A DNA stretch of 64,000 nt from Streptomyces sp. NRRL S-350 (lineage in GTDB: Bacteria > Actinomycetota > Actinomycetes > Streptomycetales > Streptomycetaceae), in NCBI RefSeq assembly GCF_000719705.1, contig NZ_JOHO01000052.1, positions 9,397-73,396 on the forward strand, in the 5' to 3' direction. Positions within the stretch are counted from its first letter, which is position 1. Each line of letters begins with the position of its first letter. The notes beneath the pieces were generated by a model. That model searched no databases and had not been told where the DNA came from. It saw only the letters and a program-made list of their open reading frames with translations. Shown here piece by piece: positions 1 to 6,645 of the stretch. A program made the position numbers and the translations under genes.

Positions 1-63
1 CCCGACAATCCCGGTCGACAATTCGGTGTCGCCGATCAGTTCGGCACTGATAGCGTCCCGGAC

Positions 64-795
64 GTGGCAAAGCTGAACCAGATCATCGCCGTTGAAAAAG
101 GCGTCAAGTCCAAGTCCTTCCAGGAGCTGACGCAGGCCCACCAGGACCTCCAGAAGCCCGCGCTGCTGGCCGGGATCTCCCGCGCCTACCAGCCGAAGGA
201 CGAGGAGGGCGAGCAGCTGCCGCCGGAGTCGACCCGCGTGCAGCTGAAGGCCGAGGACATCCTGCGGTCCACCGCGAAGACCCTGACCCGGCTCTTCGAC
301 GTGACGGCCACCAAGGACTGGGCCAACATCAGTGCCCGGGCCGACGTGGTGGTGGACGGCCAGGTGCTCCTCGCCCAGGTGCCGGTGCCGTACCTGCTCT
401 TCCTGGAGAAGCAGCTCACCGACCTGTTCACCTTCGTGAAGAAGCTCCCGGTGCTGGACGCCTCCGAGTCCTGGAGCCTCGACCCGTCCACCGACTCCTG
501 GAAGACGGAGCCGGTGCGCACCATCCGGACCAAGAAGGTGCCGCGCAACCACGTCAAGGCGGAGGCCACGGACAAGCACCCGGCCCAGGTCGAGGTCTAC
601 TACGAGGACATCGCGGTGGGCTACTGGACCACGGTCAAGTTCTCCGGCGCGCTGCCGGCCCGCCGCGTGAACGAGCTCGCGGAGCGGGTGGAGAAGCTCC
701 AGCAGGCGGTCAAGTTCGCCCGCGAGGAGGCCAACGCCGTCGAGGTCACCGACCAGCGGGCGGGTGACGCCGTCTTCGGCTACCTGTTCCGGTAG
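64..795 (+). CDS. DUF7873-family protein
   Basis: This 243-aa protein starts at GTG (MAKLNQIIAVEKG...) and matches my memory of the actinobacterial and phage family DUF7873, whose biochemical function I do not know. The sequence is soluble and charged, with no signal peptide or membrane segment, and its C-terminal 50 residues look helical. I chose the GTG at 64 because the family typically begins with MAKLNQ. However, no clear ribosome binding site precedes it and the frame stays open to base 1, so an upstream start outside the window cannot be excluded. The gene lies directly upstream, on the same strand, of two permuted tRNA-like RNA units, with only a hairpin between. A role linked to those RNAs is an inference from position alone. 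Confidence 0.75.
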   Translation: MAKLNQIIAVEKGVKSKSFQELTQAHQDLQKPALLAGISRAYQPKDEEGEQLPPESTRVQLKAEDILRSTAKTLTRLFDVTATKDWANISARADVVVDGQVLLAQVPVPYLLFLEKQLTDLFTFVKKLPVLDASESWSLDPSTDSWKTEPVRTIRTKKVPRNHVKAEATDKHPAQVEVYYEDIAVGYWTTVKFSGALPARRVNELAERVEKLQQAVKFAREEANAVEVTDQRAGDAVFGYLFR

Positions 796-806
796 CCCCG
801 TGATCG

Positions 807-828
807 CCCGCCCGGGGAGCCGGGCGGG
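807..828 (+). terminator. Hairpin after DUF7873 gene
   Basis: A perfect 9-bp GC stem (807-815 with 820-828) with a GGAG loop lies 11 bases after the stop codon. There is no T tract, as is common in high-GC actinomycetes. It probably ends the DUF7873 transcript, which would give the downstream RNA units their own promoter. Confidence 0.5.
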
Positions 829-907
829 TGCGCCGGGCGCGCCGAGGACCTTCCCGGGAACCGGGCGGGGACGGGCGCGCGCGGCGCGAAAAGCTGACAC
901 TGATGTT

Positions 908-1011
908 GAAGCTGACCAGGGGTCACAGTGGAGGTTCGAGTCCTCCCCCCGGCACCACTCGCCGGGGTAGCCCAAACAGGCAGAGGCAGACCCCGTGAAT
1001 CTCAGACTCTC
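908..1011 (+). ncRNA. Permuted tRNA-like RNA, unit A
   Basis: tRNA parts appear in circularly permuted order. First come the 3' anticodon-stem strand GGGGTC (919-924), a 5-nt variable region, and the T arm: stem GGAGG/CCTCC with loop TTCGAGT (930-946). Then follow the acceptor strand CCCCGGC (947-953), discriminator A and an encoded CCA (955-957). After a 3-nt linker, the 5' acceptor strand GCCGGGG (961-967), TA, a D arm (970-987) and the 5' anticodon strand GACCCC (989-994) follow. The acceptor pairs 7/7 and the anticodon stem 6/6. Outside these, 908-915 can pair with 1002-1011 with two bulged bases (A1006, C1009), closing the RNA ends. This resembles YrlA-type Y RNAs (tRNA mimics bound by Ro60) or a permuted tRNA gene. 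A normal-order tRNA cannot be folded here. A degraded tandem tRNA array is the alternative. Confidence 0.6.
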
Positions 1012-1051
1012 GCTCCAGTCTCAGCATTCGCCGCCGAACACCGGATCGACC

Positions 1052-1158
1052 GGGTGCGGACGAATATCGACGAATGCAGGTTCAAGTCCTGTCTGTGCCG
1101 CTCCGTGGCACGGTAGTTCAAAGGCAGAACGCGTCGATTTCAACCTGATCCGCGACCC
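1052..1158 (+). ncRNA. Permuted tRNA-like RNA, unit B (UUC loop)
   Basis: This second unit has the same permuted layout as unit A. The 3' anticodon strand CGACG (1068-1072) leads into a T arm: GCAGG (1076-1080), loop TTCAAGT, CCTGT (one G-U pair). Acceptor strand CTGTGCC (1093-1099) and G1100 follow, without CCA. After a 6-nt linker come GGCACGG (1107-1113), TA, a D arm GTTC/GAAC with loop AAAGGCA (1116-1130), and CGTCG (1132-1136). The acceptor pairs 7/7 with one G-U and the anticodon stem pairs 5/5. The loop after 1136 reads ATTTCAA, a normal anticodon loop with U33 and UUC (Glu). The ends 1052-1060 and 1149-1158 form nine base pairs with one bulged G1154, like the bulged outer stem of Y RNAs. 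The variable region is only 3 nt. Confidence 0.6.
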
Positions 1159-1195
1159 TTGAACGTGCCGGTGTGCGCAATTGGGCGGCACACAG

Positions 1196-1226
1196 GGGCC
1201 CGGGAGCAGGCTACGCTCCCGGGCCC
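1196..1226. terminator. Bidirectional hairpin after RNA units
   Basis: A perfect 11-bp GC stem (1196-1206 with 1216-1226) has a 9-nt loop. It lies 37 bases after RNA unit B and about 60 bases beyond the stop of the converging Imm49 gene, so it can end both transcripts. Confidence 0.65.
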
Positions 1227-1284
1227 TCCCGCCTTTCGGCGCGCAGCCGGGGAACGGCGGCGTCCGCTCCGGCCGCCGCCCGGA

Positions 1285-2175
1285 CTACGCCTGGCCGTCC
1301 TGCCCGAGGAGCCGGGCCGGCCCCGGCGGGTCGAGGTCGGCGGGTCCGGCGGCGGGGCTGGCCGCGGCGTCGGGGCGCGGGTCGCGGGGGCCGGGGGTCT
1401 CGAATCCGGTGACCAGGGCGTGCGGGAGGTAGTCGGTGTCGACCGCCGGGGTCCAGCCGTAGGTGCGGTACGCGAGGGCGGCGAGGGCGATCGGGAGGAG
1501 CGGCAGGAGGCTGCGGGGCGTGGTGCCGTGCGGGCCGTCCTGGAGGAGCGCGAGCAGGGCGGCGTCGAAGGCCTCGCGGTCCGCGTCGGTGAGGGCGCGC
1601 AGGGCGCGCAGGCCGGGCTGCGGTTCGGCGGGGGCGGGGAAGTCGACCTCCTCCTCGAAGAAGTGGGCCACGAAGCCGTCGACGAGTTCGAGGGTCGGGG
1701 TGGGCGGCCCGTCGGGCATCAACTGCCGGGCCCAGCAGAAGGCTTCGCCGTGCGGGGAGGTCGTGTCGGAGACGATCGCGAGGCAGAAGGCGTCGAGCCA
1801 CTCCCGGGCGGTGACCAGGTGGCGGGGGTCGCGGGCGAGCGCGTCGTCCCGGGCGTAGCTCATCCCGAAGTTCGGGTGGTCGAGGAAGACGCGGAAGCGG
1901 TCGTGCGGGTAGTAGGCGGCGAAGGAGACGGCGCCGACGGCGGCCTCGGTGGCGTCCTTGAGGAGGACCTTGGCCTCGTGGGTGTCGAGACCGGGCCGGG
2001 TGGTGGACAGGGCGCCGAGGTGGTCGAGGTAGGAGTCGGCGATCAGCTGCCACTCGGTGGTGGTCATCAGGCCCGCGCGGGAGTAGGAGTGGACCTGCCT
2101 GCCGATCCGGTCCCCGAAGTCCTCGAGGGCCTTCGCCACCCGCGTCCCGTCCACCTGGTGACGTTCGATCCGCAC
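1285..2175 (-). CDS. Immunity 49 family protein
   Basis: This 296-aa protein (VRIERHQVDG...) resembles the Imm49 family of polymorphic-toxin immunity proteins common in Streptomyces. The helical core includes the run 'AAYYPHDRFRVFLDHPNFGM' and 'TAREWLDAFCLAI', which I recognise from family members. The GTG at 2175 is preferred over longer starts because an AGGAGG site lies about 7 bases upstream. The C-terminal 35 residues are Pro/Ala-rich and probably disordered. No toxin gene is adjacent in the window, so it appears to be an orphan immunity gene that may protect against toxins delivered by neighbours. Specificity cannot be inferred. Confidence 0.8.
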   Translation of the reverse strand: MRIERHQVDGTRVAKALEDFGDRIGRQVHSYSRAGLMTTTEWQLIADSYLDHLGALSTTRPGLDTHEAKVLLKDATEAAVGAVSFAAYYPHDRFRVFLDHPNFGMSYARDDALARDPRHLVTAREWLDAFCLAIVSDTTSPHGEAFCWARQLMPDGPPTPTLELVDGFVAHFFEEEVDFPAPAEPQPGLRALRALTDADREAFDAALLALLQDGPHGTTPRSLLPLLPIALAALAYRTYGWTPAVDTDYLPHALVTGFETPGPRDPRPDAAASPAAGPADLDPPGPARLLGQDGQA

Positions 2176-2326
2176 AGTCCTGCCTCCTTGGTCATCGGCC
2201 GGCCCCAGCCTAGGCAGTGCGTCGGACACCGGGGTCCGCGGGGGTTCCGGCCGGTGGCCGCTCCGGTGGTGGTGGGTGTCCCGGCCGGCGCTGCCCCGGT
2301 CGGAGGCGGGTGGCACACTCACCGCC

Positions 2327-2941
2327 ATGACGATGATCGAAGCCGTAGAGGCTGTGCTGAGGGCGAGCGATCCGGACGGGGAGCCCGGGTACCAGGGCCG
2401 GTTCGCGCCGGCGGGGCGGCTGTCGAGCCGCGGGGGGATCGCGGTGTCCGGGCTCGACGCCGCCGAGTTCTACACGTTCTCCGTGGTCGCCGACGGGCTG
2501 CACGACGTCTACCTGGCGTACGACCGGGACGACGAGCGGGGCGCCGTCGTCTCCGCGGTCGCGCTGGTCGCCGGCGGTACCACCCCGCAGGCGTTGGTGG
2601 CCGCGAACTGGGAGGAGGCGTCGGACGACGTCAACATGCTCGGCGAGGACGCCTCGGCGATCTACTCCGCCACCCCGGACGACCTGGCGATCGGCGGGGC
2701 CCTCGGCCGGACCGCGGGCTTCGCGCAGGCCGACACCCCCGAGGCCCACGCCGTGGCCGAGTTCCGGGCGCAGCAGGAGAGCGGCTCCCGGACCCCGGTA
2801 CTCGACGTCGTCGTCGACCCCGCCGGCGGCGCGAACGCCCTGGTCTTCCCCACCTGGGACTTCACGGCGAACAGCATCCTGGTCGGCCGGGACGGGCACG
2901 GCACGGGCGTCGGGATCATCTGGTCCGACTTCGACGGCTGA
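2327..2941 (+). CDS. Hypothetical protein
   Basis: This 204-aa protein (MTMIEAVEAVLRASDPDG...) has no family I recognise. It is acidic and soluble, with alternating hydrophobic strands such as 'GIAVSGLDAAEFYTFSVVA' and a C-terminus ending in 'GVGIIWSDFDG'. No signal peptide or membrane segment is seen. The ATG at 2327 was chosen because coding character starts there; no convincing ribosome binding site is present, so the transcript may be leaderless or start at another codon. It diverges from the Imm49 gene and converges with the MDMPI gene. Confidence 0.6.
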   Translation: MTMIEAVEAVLRASDPDGEPGYQGRFAPAGRLSSRGGIAVSGLDAAEFYTFSVVADGLHDVYLAYDRDDERGAVVSAVALVAGGTTPQALVAANWEEASDDVNMLGEDASAIYSATPDDLAIGGALGRTAGFAQADTPEAHAVAEFRAQQESGSRTPVLDVVVDPAGGANALVFPTWDFTANSILVGRDGHGTGVGIIWSDFDG

Positions 2942-2985
2942 CGGGCCCGCCGCCGGTGAGCGGAGTGCCCTGGCGTGTCGTGCCG

Positions 2986-3789
2986 TCAGCCGCTGACGTG
3001 GGCGGTGTGGTCGAGCCAGTGCCGGGCGAGGTCGAGGTCGCCGTCGACGGTGATGCCGGCGGTGTCGCGGGCGGTGAGCGGGATCCGTCGGGTCAAGGTC
3101 AGCAGCAGCGATCGTGCCGGGCCGGTGACCGTCACGTCGGCCCGCCCGGTGCCGGGCTGCCACCTCGCCCCGTCGGGCCGGCGTTCGACGAACCAGGCGC
3201 CCGTTCCCTCGGCGGTGTCGGTGGCCAGCCACTGCAGGGTCTGCCCGGTGCCCCGGATGGCGTGGGCGGACTCGGAGCGCTGCATCTCCCACGTGGGGGA
3301 GGTGAGCATCGCGAGGTGGTTGCCGATGAGCGCGGCCGCGATGTCGGCGTCGATGTCGGCGGGCCGGTCCGCCGCGGCGGCGGCGTCGAAGCCGTGGACG
3401 ACCGCCTCGTTGAGGGCGCTGGACAGCCAGAACCGCGCCCCCGGCCGCTTGTCCCCCGCGGCGTTGAACACCGGCGCGGTCAGCGCGTCGTCGGAGCACG
3501 CGCTCGCGACCCGCTGGGCGGACTCCGACAGCCACGCCTGCCACTCGCGGGGGTCGGCGGGGGGCACGGCCATCTCCGTCGGCAGCCGGGTGGGGTCGGT
3601 GATGCGCCGCTCGATGATCTCCGCGACCCAGTGCTGGCTCCGGCCGACGTGCTCGACCAGCTCGGTGACGGTCCACCCCGGGTTCGTCGGGACGGTGGCG
3701 TCGGGTCCGGCCGCGGTGGCTGATTCCGCGAGGCGTCGGGTGTGTTCGACGATCGCCTGCCGGGCGCGTTCCGCGTTCAGCTCGGTCAT
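2986..3789 (-). CDS. Maleylpyruvate isomerase family mycothiol-dependent enzyme
   Basis: This 267-aa protein has an N-terminal DinB-like/MDMPI domain with the typical run 'NPGWTVTELVEHVGRSQHW' (about residues 36-55). A C-terminal MDMPI_C-like domain (about 170-265) ends in a pattern resembling SCP2-type folds. Family members use mycothiol as thiol cofactor with a metal bound by His residues. Here His49 and the 'NEAVVHGFDA' motif (about 127-136) fit the metal-binding positions. The substrate is unknown; many such genes are annotated only by fold. The start is ATG at 3789 with GAGGA-like sequence upstream. Confidence 0.8.
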   Translation of the reverse strand: MTELNAERARQAIVEHTRRLAESATAAGPDATVPTNPGWTVTELVEHVGRSQHWVAEIIERRITDPTRLPTEMAVPPADPREWQAWLSESAQRVASACSDDALTAPVFNAAGDKRPGARFWLSSALNEAVVHGFDAAAAADRPADIDADIAAALIGNHLAMLTSPTWEMQRSESAHAIRGTGQTLQWLATDTAEGTGAWFVERRPDGARWQPGTGRADVTVTGPARSLLLTLTRRIPLTARDTAGITVDGDLDLARHWLDHTAHVSG

Positions 3790-4013
3790 TTCCTCGTCCT
3801 TCGGTAGGGGCCGCTCGGGCGGTCACGGGTTGCTGCGAAGCCTGTCTTCACGTTGCATCCGATAAGACTGCGCCTGGGCGTGGAACTCATCGGTCCCCTC
3901 CCGAGGATCTTCTCCGCACCGGACTGGGGCGGCTGCGGCCGCCGTTCGGGCGCCCGGTCCGGCCCGTGTCCCGGGCCCGGTCTCGGTCCGAGGCTGCGGG
4001 CCCCCGGGGCCGG

Positions 4014-4667
4014 TCAGCCCCCGCCCATCCCGCCCTGGGCGGCGACCATGGTCAGGTGCAGCCCGCTCACCGCCCGGGCCAGGCCCGGGGTCCGGTCGGC
4101 GAGCCGGTCGGTGAGCGCGGCGATCCGCCCGGCGTGGGCCCGGCGGTCGTGCCCGGAGAGCACCAGCCGCAGGTGCCCGTGGGCGGCCAGCGCCGCGAGG
4201 ACGGCGTCGGTGAACGGCGCCGCGGCGACCGGGGCGCCGCCGCGCACCAGCTCGGCCACCCGCACCTGGAGGTCCAGGGCCTCGCGCGGATCGTCCACCG
4301 CCACCGTCCGCCGCGGCGCGACCGGCCCGTAGGGGTCGCGGTCGGCCATGGTCACCGCACCCAGCACGGCGAGGCGCTCCTCCACGGCCTCCAGGGTGTC
4401 GTCGCGGCTGCGCCTGATCCACGCCTTCCAGGAGCGCGGCCGGTCGCCCAGTTCCGCGAGCAGCGCGTCCAGCACGGGATCCCCGGTGGCGGCGGAGGAG
4501 ACGATCCGCACCCGGCCCGCCCCGTCCTCGGCGACGGCGCCCCGGTGGGCGAGTTCGGCCAGGGCGGCGGCGCGCACCAGGAAGCCGGCCCGGGTGCGGT
4601 CCTGCAGGGACTGGGCCCGGGTGTCGAAGGCCAGCAGGTAGGCGTCCAGATGCAGTCCTCGGCTCAT
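4014..4667 (-). CDS. GPP34 (GOLPH3-like) family phosphoprotein
   Basis: This 217-aa protein (MSRGLHLDAYLLAFDTRAQSL...) has the length and helical content of actinobacterial GOLPH3/GPP34 proteins. Recognisable runs are 'AGFLVRAAALAELAHRG' and the repeated helices around 'DPVLDALLAELGDRPRSWKAWI'. Eukaryotic GOLPH3 binds phosphatidylinositol-4-phosphate; the bacterial role is unknown. A membrane-associated function is only a family-based inference. The start at 4667 gives the usual family N-terminus and removes a Pro/Arg-rich extension. The C-terminus ends in a Gly/Met tail. Confidence 0.75.
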   Translation of the reverse strand: MSRGLHLDAYLLAFDTRAQSLQDRTRAGFLVRAAALAELAHRGAVAEDGAGRVRIVSSAATGDPVLDALLAELGDRPRSWKAWIRRSRDDTLEAVEERLAVLGAVTMADRDPYGPVAPRRTVAVDDPREALDLQVRVAELVRGGAPVAAAPFTDAVLAALAAHGHLRLVLSGHDRRAHAGRIAALTDRLADRTPGLARAVSGLHLTMVAAQGGMGGG

Positions 4668-4881
4668 GGCACCGACGATACGGCGCGCCCGCCCGTCCGC
4701 CGTCGGCCCGCAGGACGGCCCGTCCTCCACCTGCAGGAGCACACGCGGTCCTCCTCGCCCTTCCGGCGTCCGCCCCCGCCGTGGCCGAACGGATCGGCTG
4801 GCGGTCCTTCCGGGGGGCTTCCGGGGGGCTCCGGCCGCCGTCGCCGAGGCGATCACGGCCTTCGCCCCGGCGGCGGCCCGC

Positions 4882-5631
4882 TCAGCCGCGCGGCGTGGCG
4901 GCGGTGTCCGGGGTCGTCCCGGATCCGGCGTAGAGGACGTCGCGTCCCTGTTCCGCGGCGCGCAGGAGCCCTTCGCTGACGAAGTCGAGGAAGCGGGCGG
5001 CGTTTTCGAGGCGGGTGGCGGCGGGGGTGCCGCGGCCGAGGATGCCGACGCCCTGGCGTGCGGTCTCGATGAACTGGTCGTTGGCGCGGGCGCTGCGGAT
5101 CATCGACTGGTACCAGAGGTCGTCGTCGACGACGTACCGCTCGCGGCGGCGTTCGTCGCGTTCCCGGCGGACGAGTTCCAGGCCTTCCAGGAACGTGATC
5201 GCCTTGGAGACGGACGCCGGGCTGACCTGGAGGCGCTGGGCGAGTTCGGCGGCGGTGTGGCTGCCGGTGTCGGTGGTGTAGAGGCAGCCGAGGACCCGGG
5301 CCATCATCTTGGGCAGGCCCGAGGTCATGAAGACGGTGGTGAGGGTCTCCTGGTAGTCGCGCACGGCCTCGGGGTCGCGCCCGTGGACCTGCGGGAGGGC
5401 GTGCGGGTCCTGGGGCGCGGCGGCCTGGGTGCGGCGGCGGGTGCGCTGCTGGGTGGCGCGGTGGGCCAGGTCGGCGCGGTAGCCGGCGGGGCCGCCGTTG
5501 CGCATCACCTCGCGCGTGATCGTGGAGGTCGGGCGGTCGAGGCGTCTGGCGATCTCCGCGTAGGCGAGGTTGTCGGAGAGTCCCAGCGCGATCTGCTGGC
5601 GCTCCTGCTGCGTGAGCCTGCCTCCCGGCAT
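4882..5631 (-). CDS. Transcriptional regulator: HTH_38-like N-terminus with GbsR/MarR-like winged helix
   Basis: This 249-aa protein has two DNA-binding modules. Residues 5-45 (LTQQERQQIALGLSDN..., SDNLAYAEIARRLDRPTSTI) match the HTH found at the start of IS30-type transposases. Residues about 100-180 carry a GbsR/MarR-like winged helix (AAELAQRLQVSPASVSKAI). A dimerisation-like C-terminal helix follows. The ATG at 5631 has GGGAG upstream; starts up to 5715 are possible. It diverges from the DUF4097/serine hydrolase genes, and long inverted repeats sit between them, so it probably controls both directions. The domain pairing is known in streptomycetes, but the ligand is not. Confidence 0.75.
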   Translation of the reverse strand: MPGGRLTQQERQQIALGLSDNLAYAEIARRLDRPTSTITREVMRNGGPAGYRADLAHRATQQRTRRRTQAAAPQDPHALPQVHGRDPEAVRDYQETLTTVFMTSGLPKMMARVLGCLYTTDTGSHTAAELAQRLQVSPASVSKAITFLEGLELVRRERDERRRERYVVDDDLWYQSMIRSARANDQFIETARQGVGILGRGTPAATRLENAARFLDFVSEGLLRAAEQGRDVLYAGSGTTPDTAATPRG

Positions 5632-5717
5632 CACGGCTCCCTTCTTCTTGCGCCACGGGTGCCCGCGGTGCCGCTCGGTGTTGCCTGATGGCTCCACCAT
5701 AGCGTTCATTTTCACCG

Positions 5718-5856
5718 CATTGCAACGAACGGTCGTTCTGACGTTGCGTTAACGACGAGCGCGTTGCAATGATATCCACGCTTCTACCTGCAGAGATTAC
5801 TTCCTCAAGCAAAGATCTCGTTGCTGCTAGTTGGAAAGCAACGTAGTGTTTCCAAC
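5718..5856. promoter_or_regulatory. Divergent operator region with two inverted repeats
   Basis: Two separate inverted repeats lie between the regulator and the DUF4097 gene. The first has perfect 10-bp arms CATTGCAACG (5718-5727) and CGTTGCAATG (5762-5771), 34 bp apart, near the regulator start. The second has 8-bp arms GTTGGAAA (5830-5837) and TTTCCAAC (5849-5856), just upstream of the DUF4097 start. The segment is clearly AT-richer than its surroundings and contains several further GTTGC/GCAAC half sites. These are the likely binding sites of the adjacent two-HTH regulator. Confidence 0.55.
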
Positions 5857-5893
5857 GTCGGAAACAACGAGCAGCCAGCAGAGGAAGTGCCCG

Positions 5894-6559
5894 ATGATGC
5901 AGAAGTTCGCCACCCCCGCCCCCATCTCCGCCGTCCTGGACATCCCCGCCGGCCGCGTCCAGTTCATCGCCGCGGACCGGGCCGACACCGCGGTCGAGGT
6001 CCTGCCCGCGAACGCCTCGAAGAGCCGCGACGTGAAGGCGGCCGAGCAGACGACGGTCGAATACGCCGACGGGGTCCTGCGGATCGACAACCCGGCGAGG
6101 AACCAGTACCTCGGCCCTTCCGGCGCCGTCGAGGTGACGGTCAAGCTGCCCGCCGGCTCCCGGGTCGAGGCCCGCTCGGCCGGCACCGAACTGCGCGGCG
6201 TCGGCCGCCTCGGCGACGTCGCCTTCGACGGCGCGTACCGCCGGATCAAGCTGGACGAGGCCGCGAGCGTCCGCCTCACCGCGGTCGACGGCGACGTCGA
6301 GGTCGGCCGGCTCGGCGGGTCCTCGGAGATCAGCACCGCCCGGGGCGACATCCGGATCACCGAGGCCATGGGCGGCACCGTCGTACTCCGCACCCGGTCC
6401 GGCGACATCGCGGTCGGCGCCGCCGCCGGCGTGTCGGCCGCCCTGGACGCCGGCACCGGCCACGGCCGGATCAGCAACGCCCTCAGGAACGACGGCACCG
6501 CCGAACTCGACATCCGCGCCACCACCTCCTACGGCGACATCACCGCCCGCAGCCTCTGA
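5894..6559 (+). CDS. DUF4097 family beta-strand repeat protein
   Basis: This 221-aa protein (MMQKFATPAPISAVLDIPAG...) consists of short repeated beta strands typical of DUF4097/LiaG-like right-handed beta-helix proteins (VRLTAVDGDVEVGRLGG, GDIRITEAMGGTVVLRTRSG). There is no signal peptide or membrane helix, so it is likely cytoplasmic. The start is supported by GAGGAAG six bases upstream. It is the first gene of a two-gene operon with a serine hydrolase 86 bases downstream, under the divergent regulator. In other bacteria such proteins sit beside cell-envelope stress regulators; here the function is unknown. Confidence 0.8.
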   Translation: MMQKFATPAPISAVLDIPAGRVQFIAADRADTAVEVLPANASKSRDVKAAEQTTVEYADGVLRIDNPARNQYLGPSGAVEVTVKLPAGSRVEARSAGTELRGVGRLGDVAFDGAYRRIKLDEAASVRLTAVDGDVEVGRLGGSSEISTARGDIRITEAMGGTVVLRTRSGDIAVGAAAGVSAALDAGTGHGRISNALRNDGTAELDIRATTSYGDITARSL

Positions 6560-6608
6560 CGGACCGGCTCCCCGAGCCCACCCGCGCACCGCACCCGCGC
6601 ACCGCAGC

Positions 6609-6632
6609 AACCGCAACCGCAACCGCAACCGC
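6609..6632 (+). repeat. Hexamer tandem repeat in operon spacer
   Basis: Four perfect copies of AACCGC run directly into the AAGGAG ribosome binding site (6633-6638) of the serine hydrolase gene. Copy-number change would alter the spacer ahead of the ribosome binding site, not the reading frame. Confidence 0.7.
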
Positions 6633-6645
6633 AAGGAGTACAGCC

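Noticed and set aside
961..1100. A normal-order tRNA from GCCGGGG to CTGTGCC
   Set aside because: The acceptor strands do not pair, the anticodon strands do not pair, and the interior is about 140 nt. Only the permuted pairing works.
1159..3723. 854-aa plus-strand ORF
   Set aside because: It is an antisense shadow of the Imm49 and MDMPI genes, Gly/Arg/Val-rich with no domain, caused by high third-position GC.
4882..5631. IS30-type transposase remnant
   Set aside because: Only the HTH_38 module is shared. No DDE catalytic domain or inverted repeats are present, and the C-terminal part is a winged-helix regulator.
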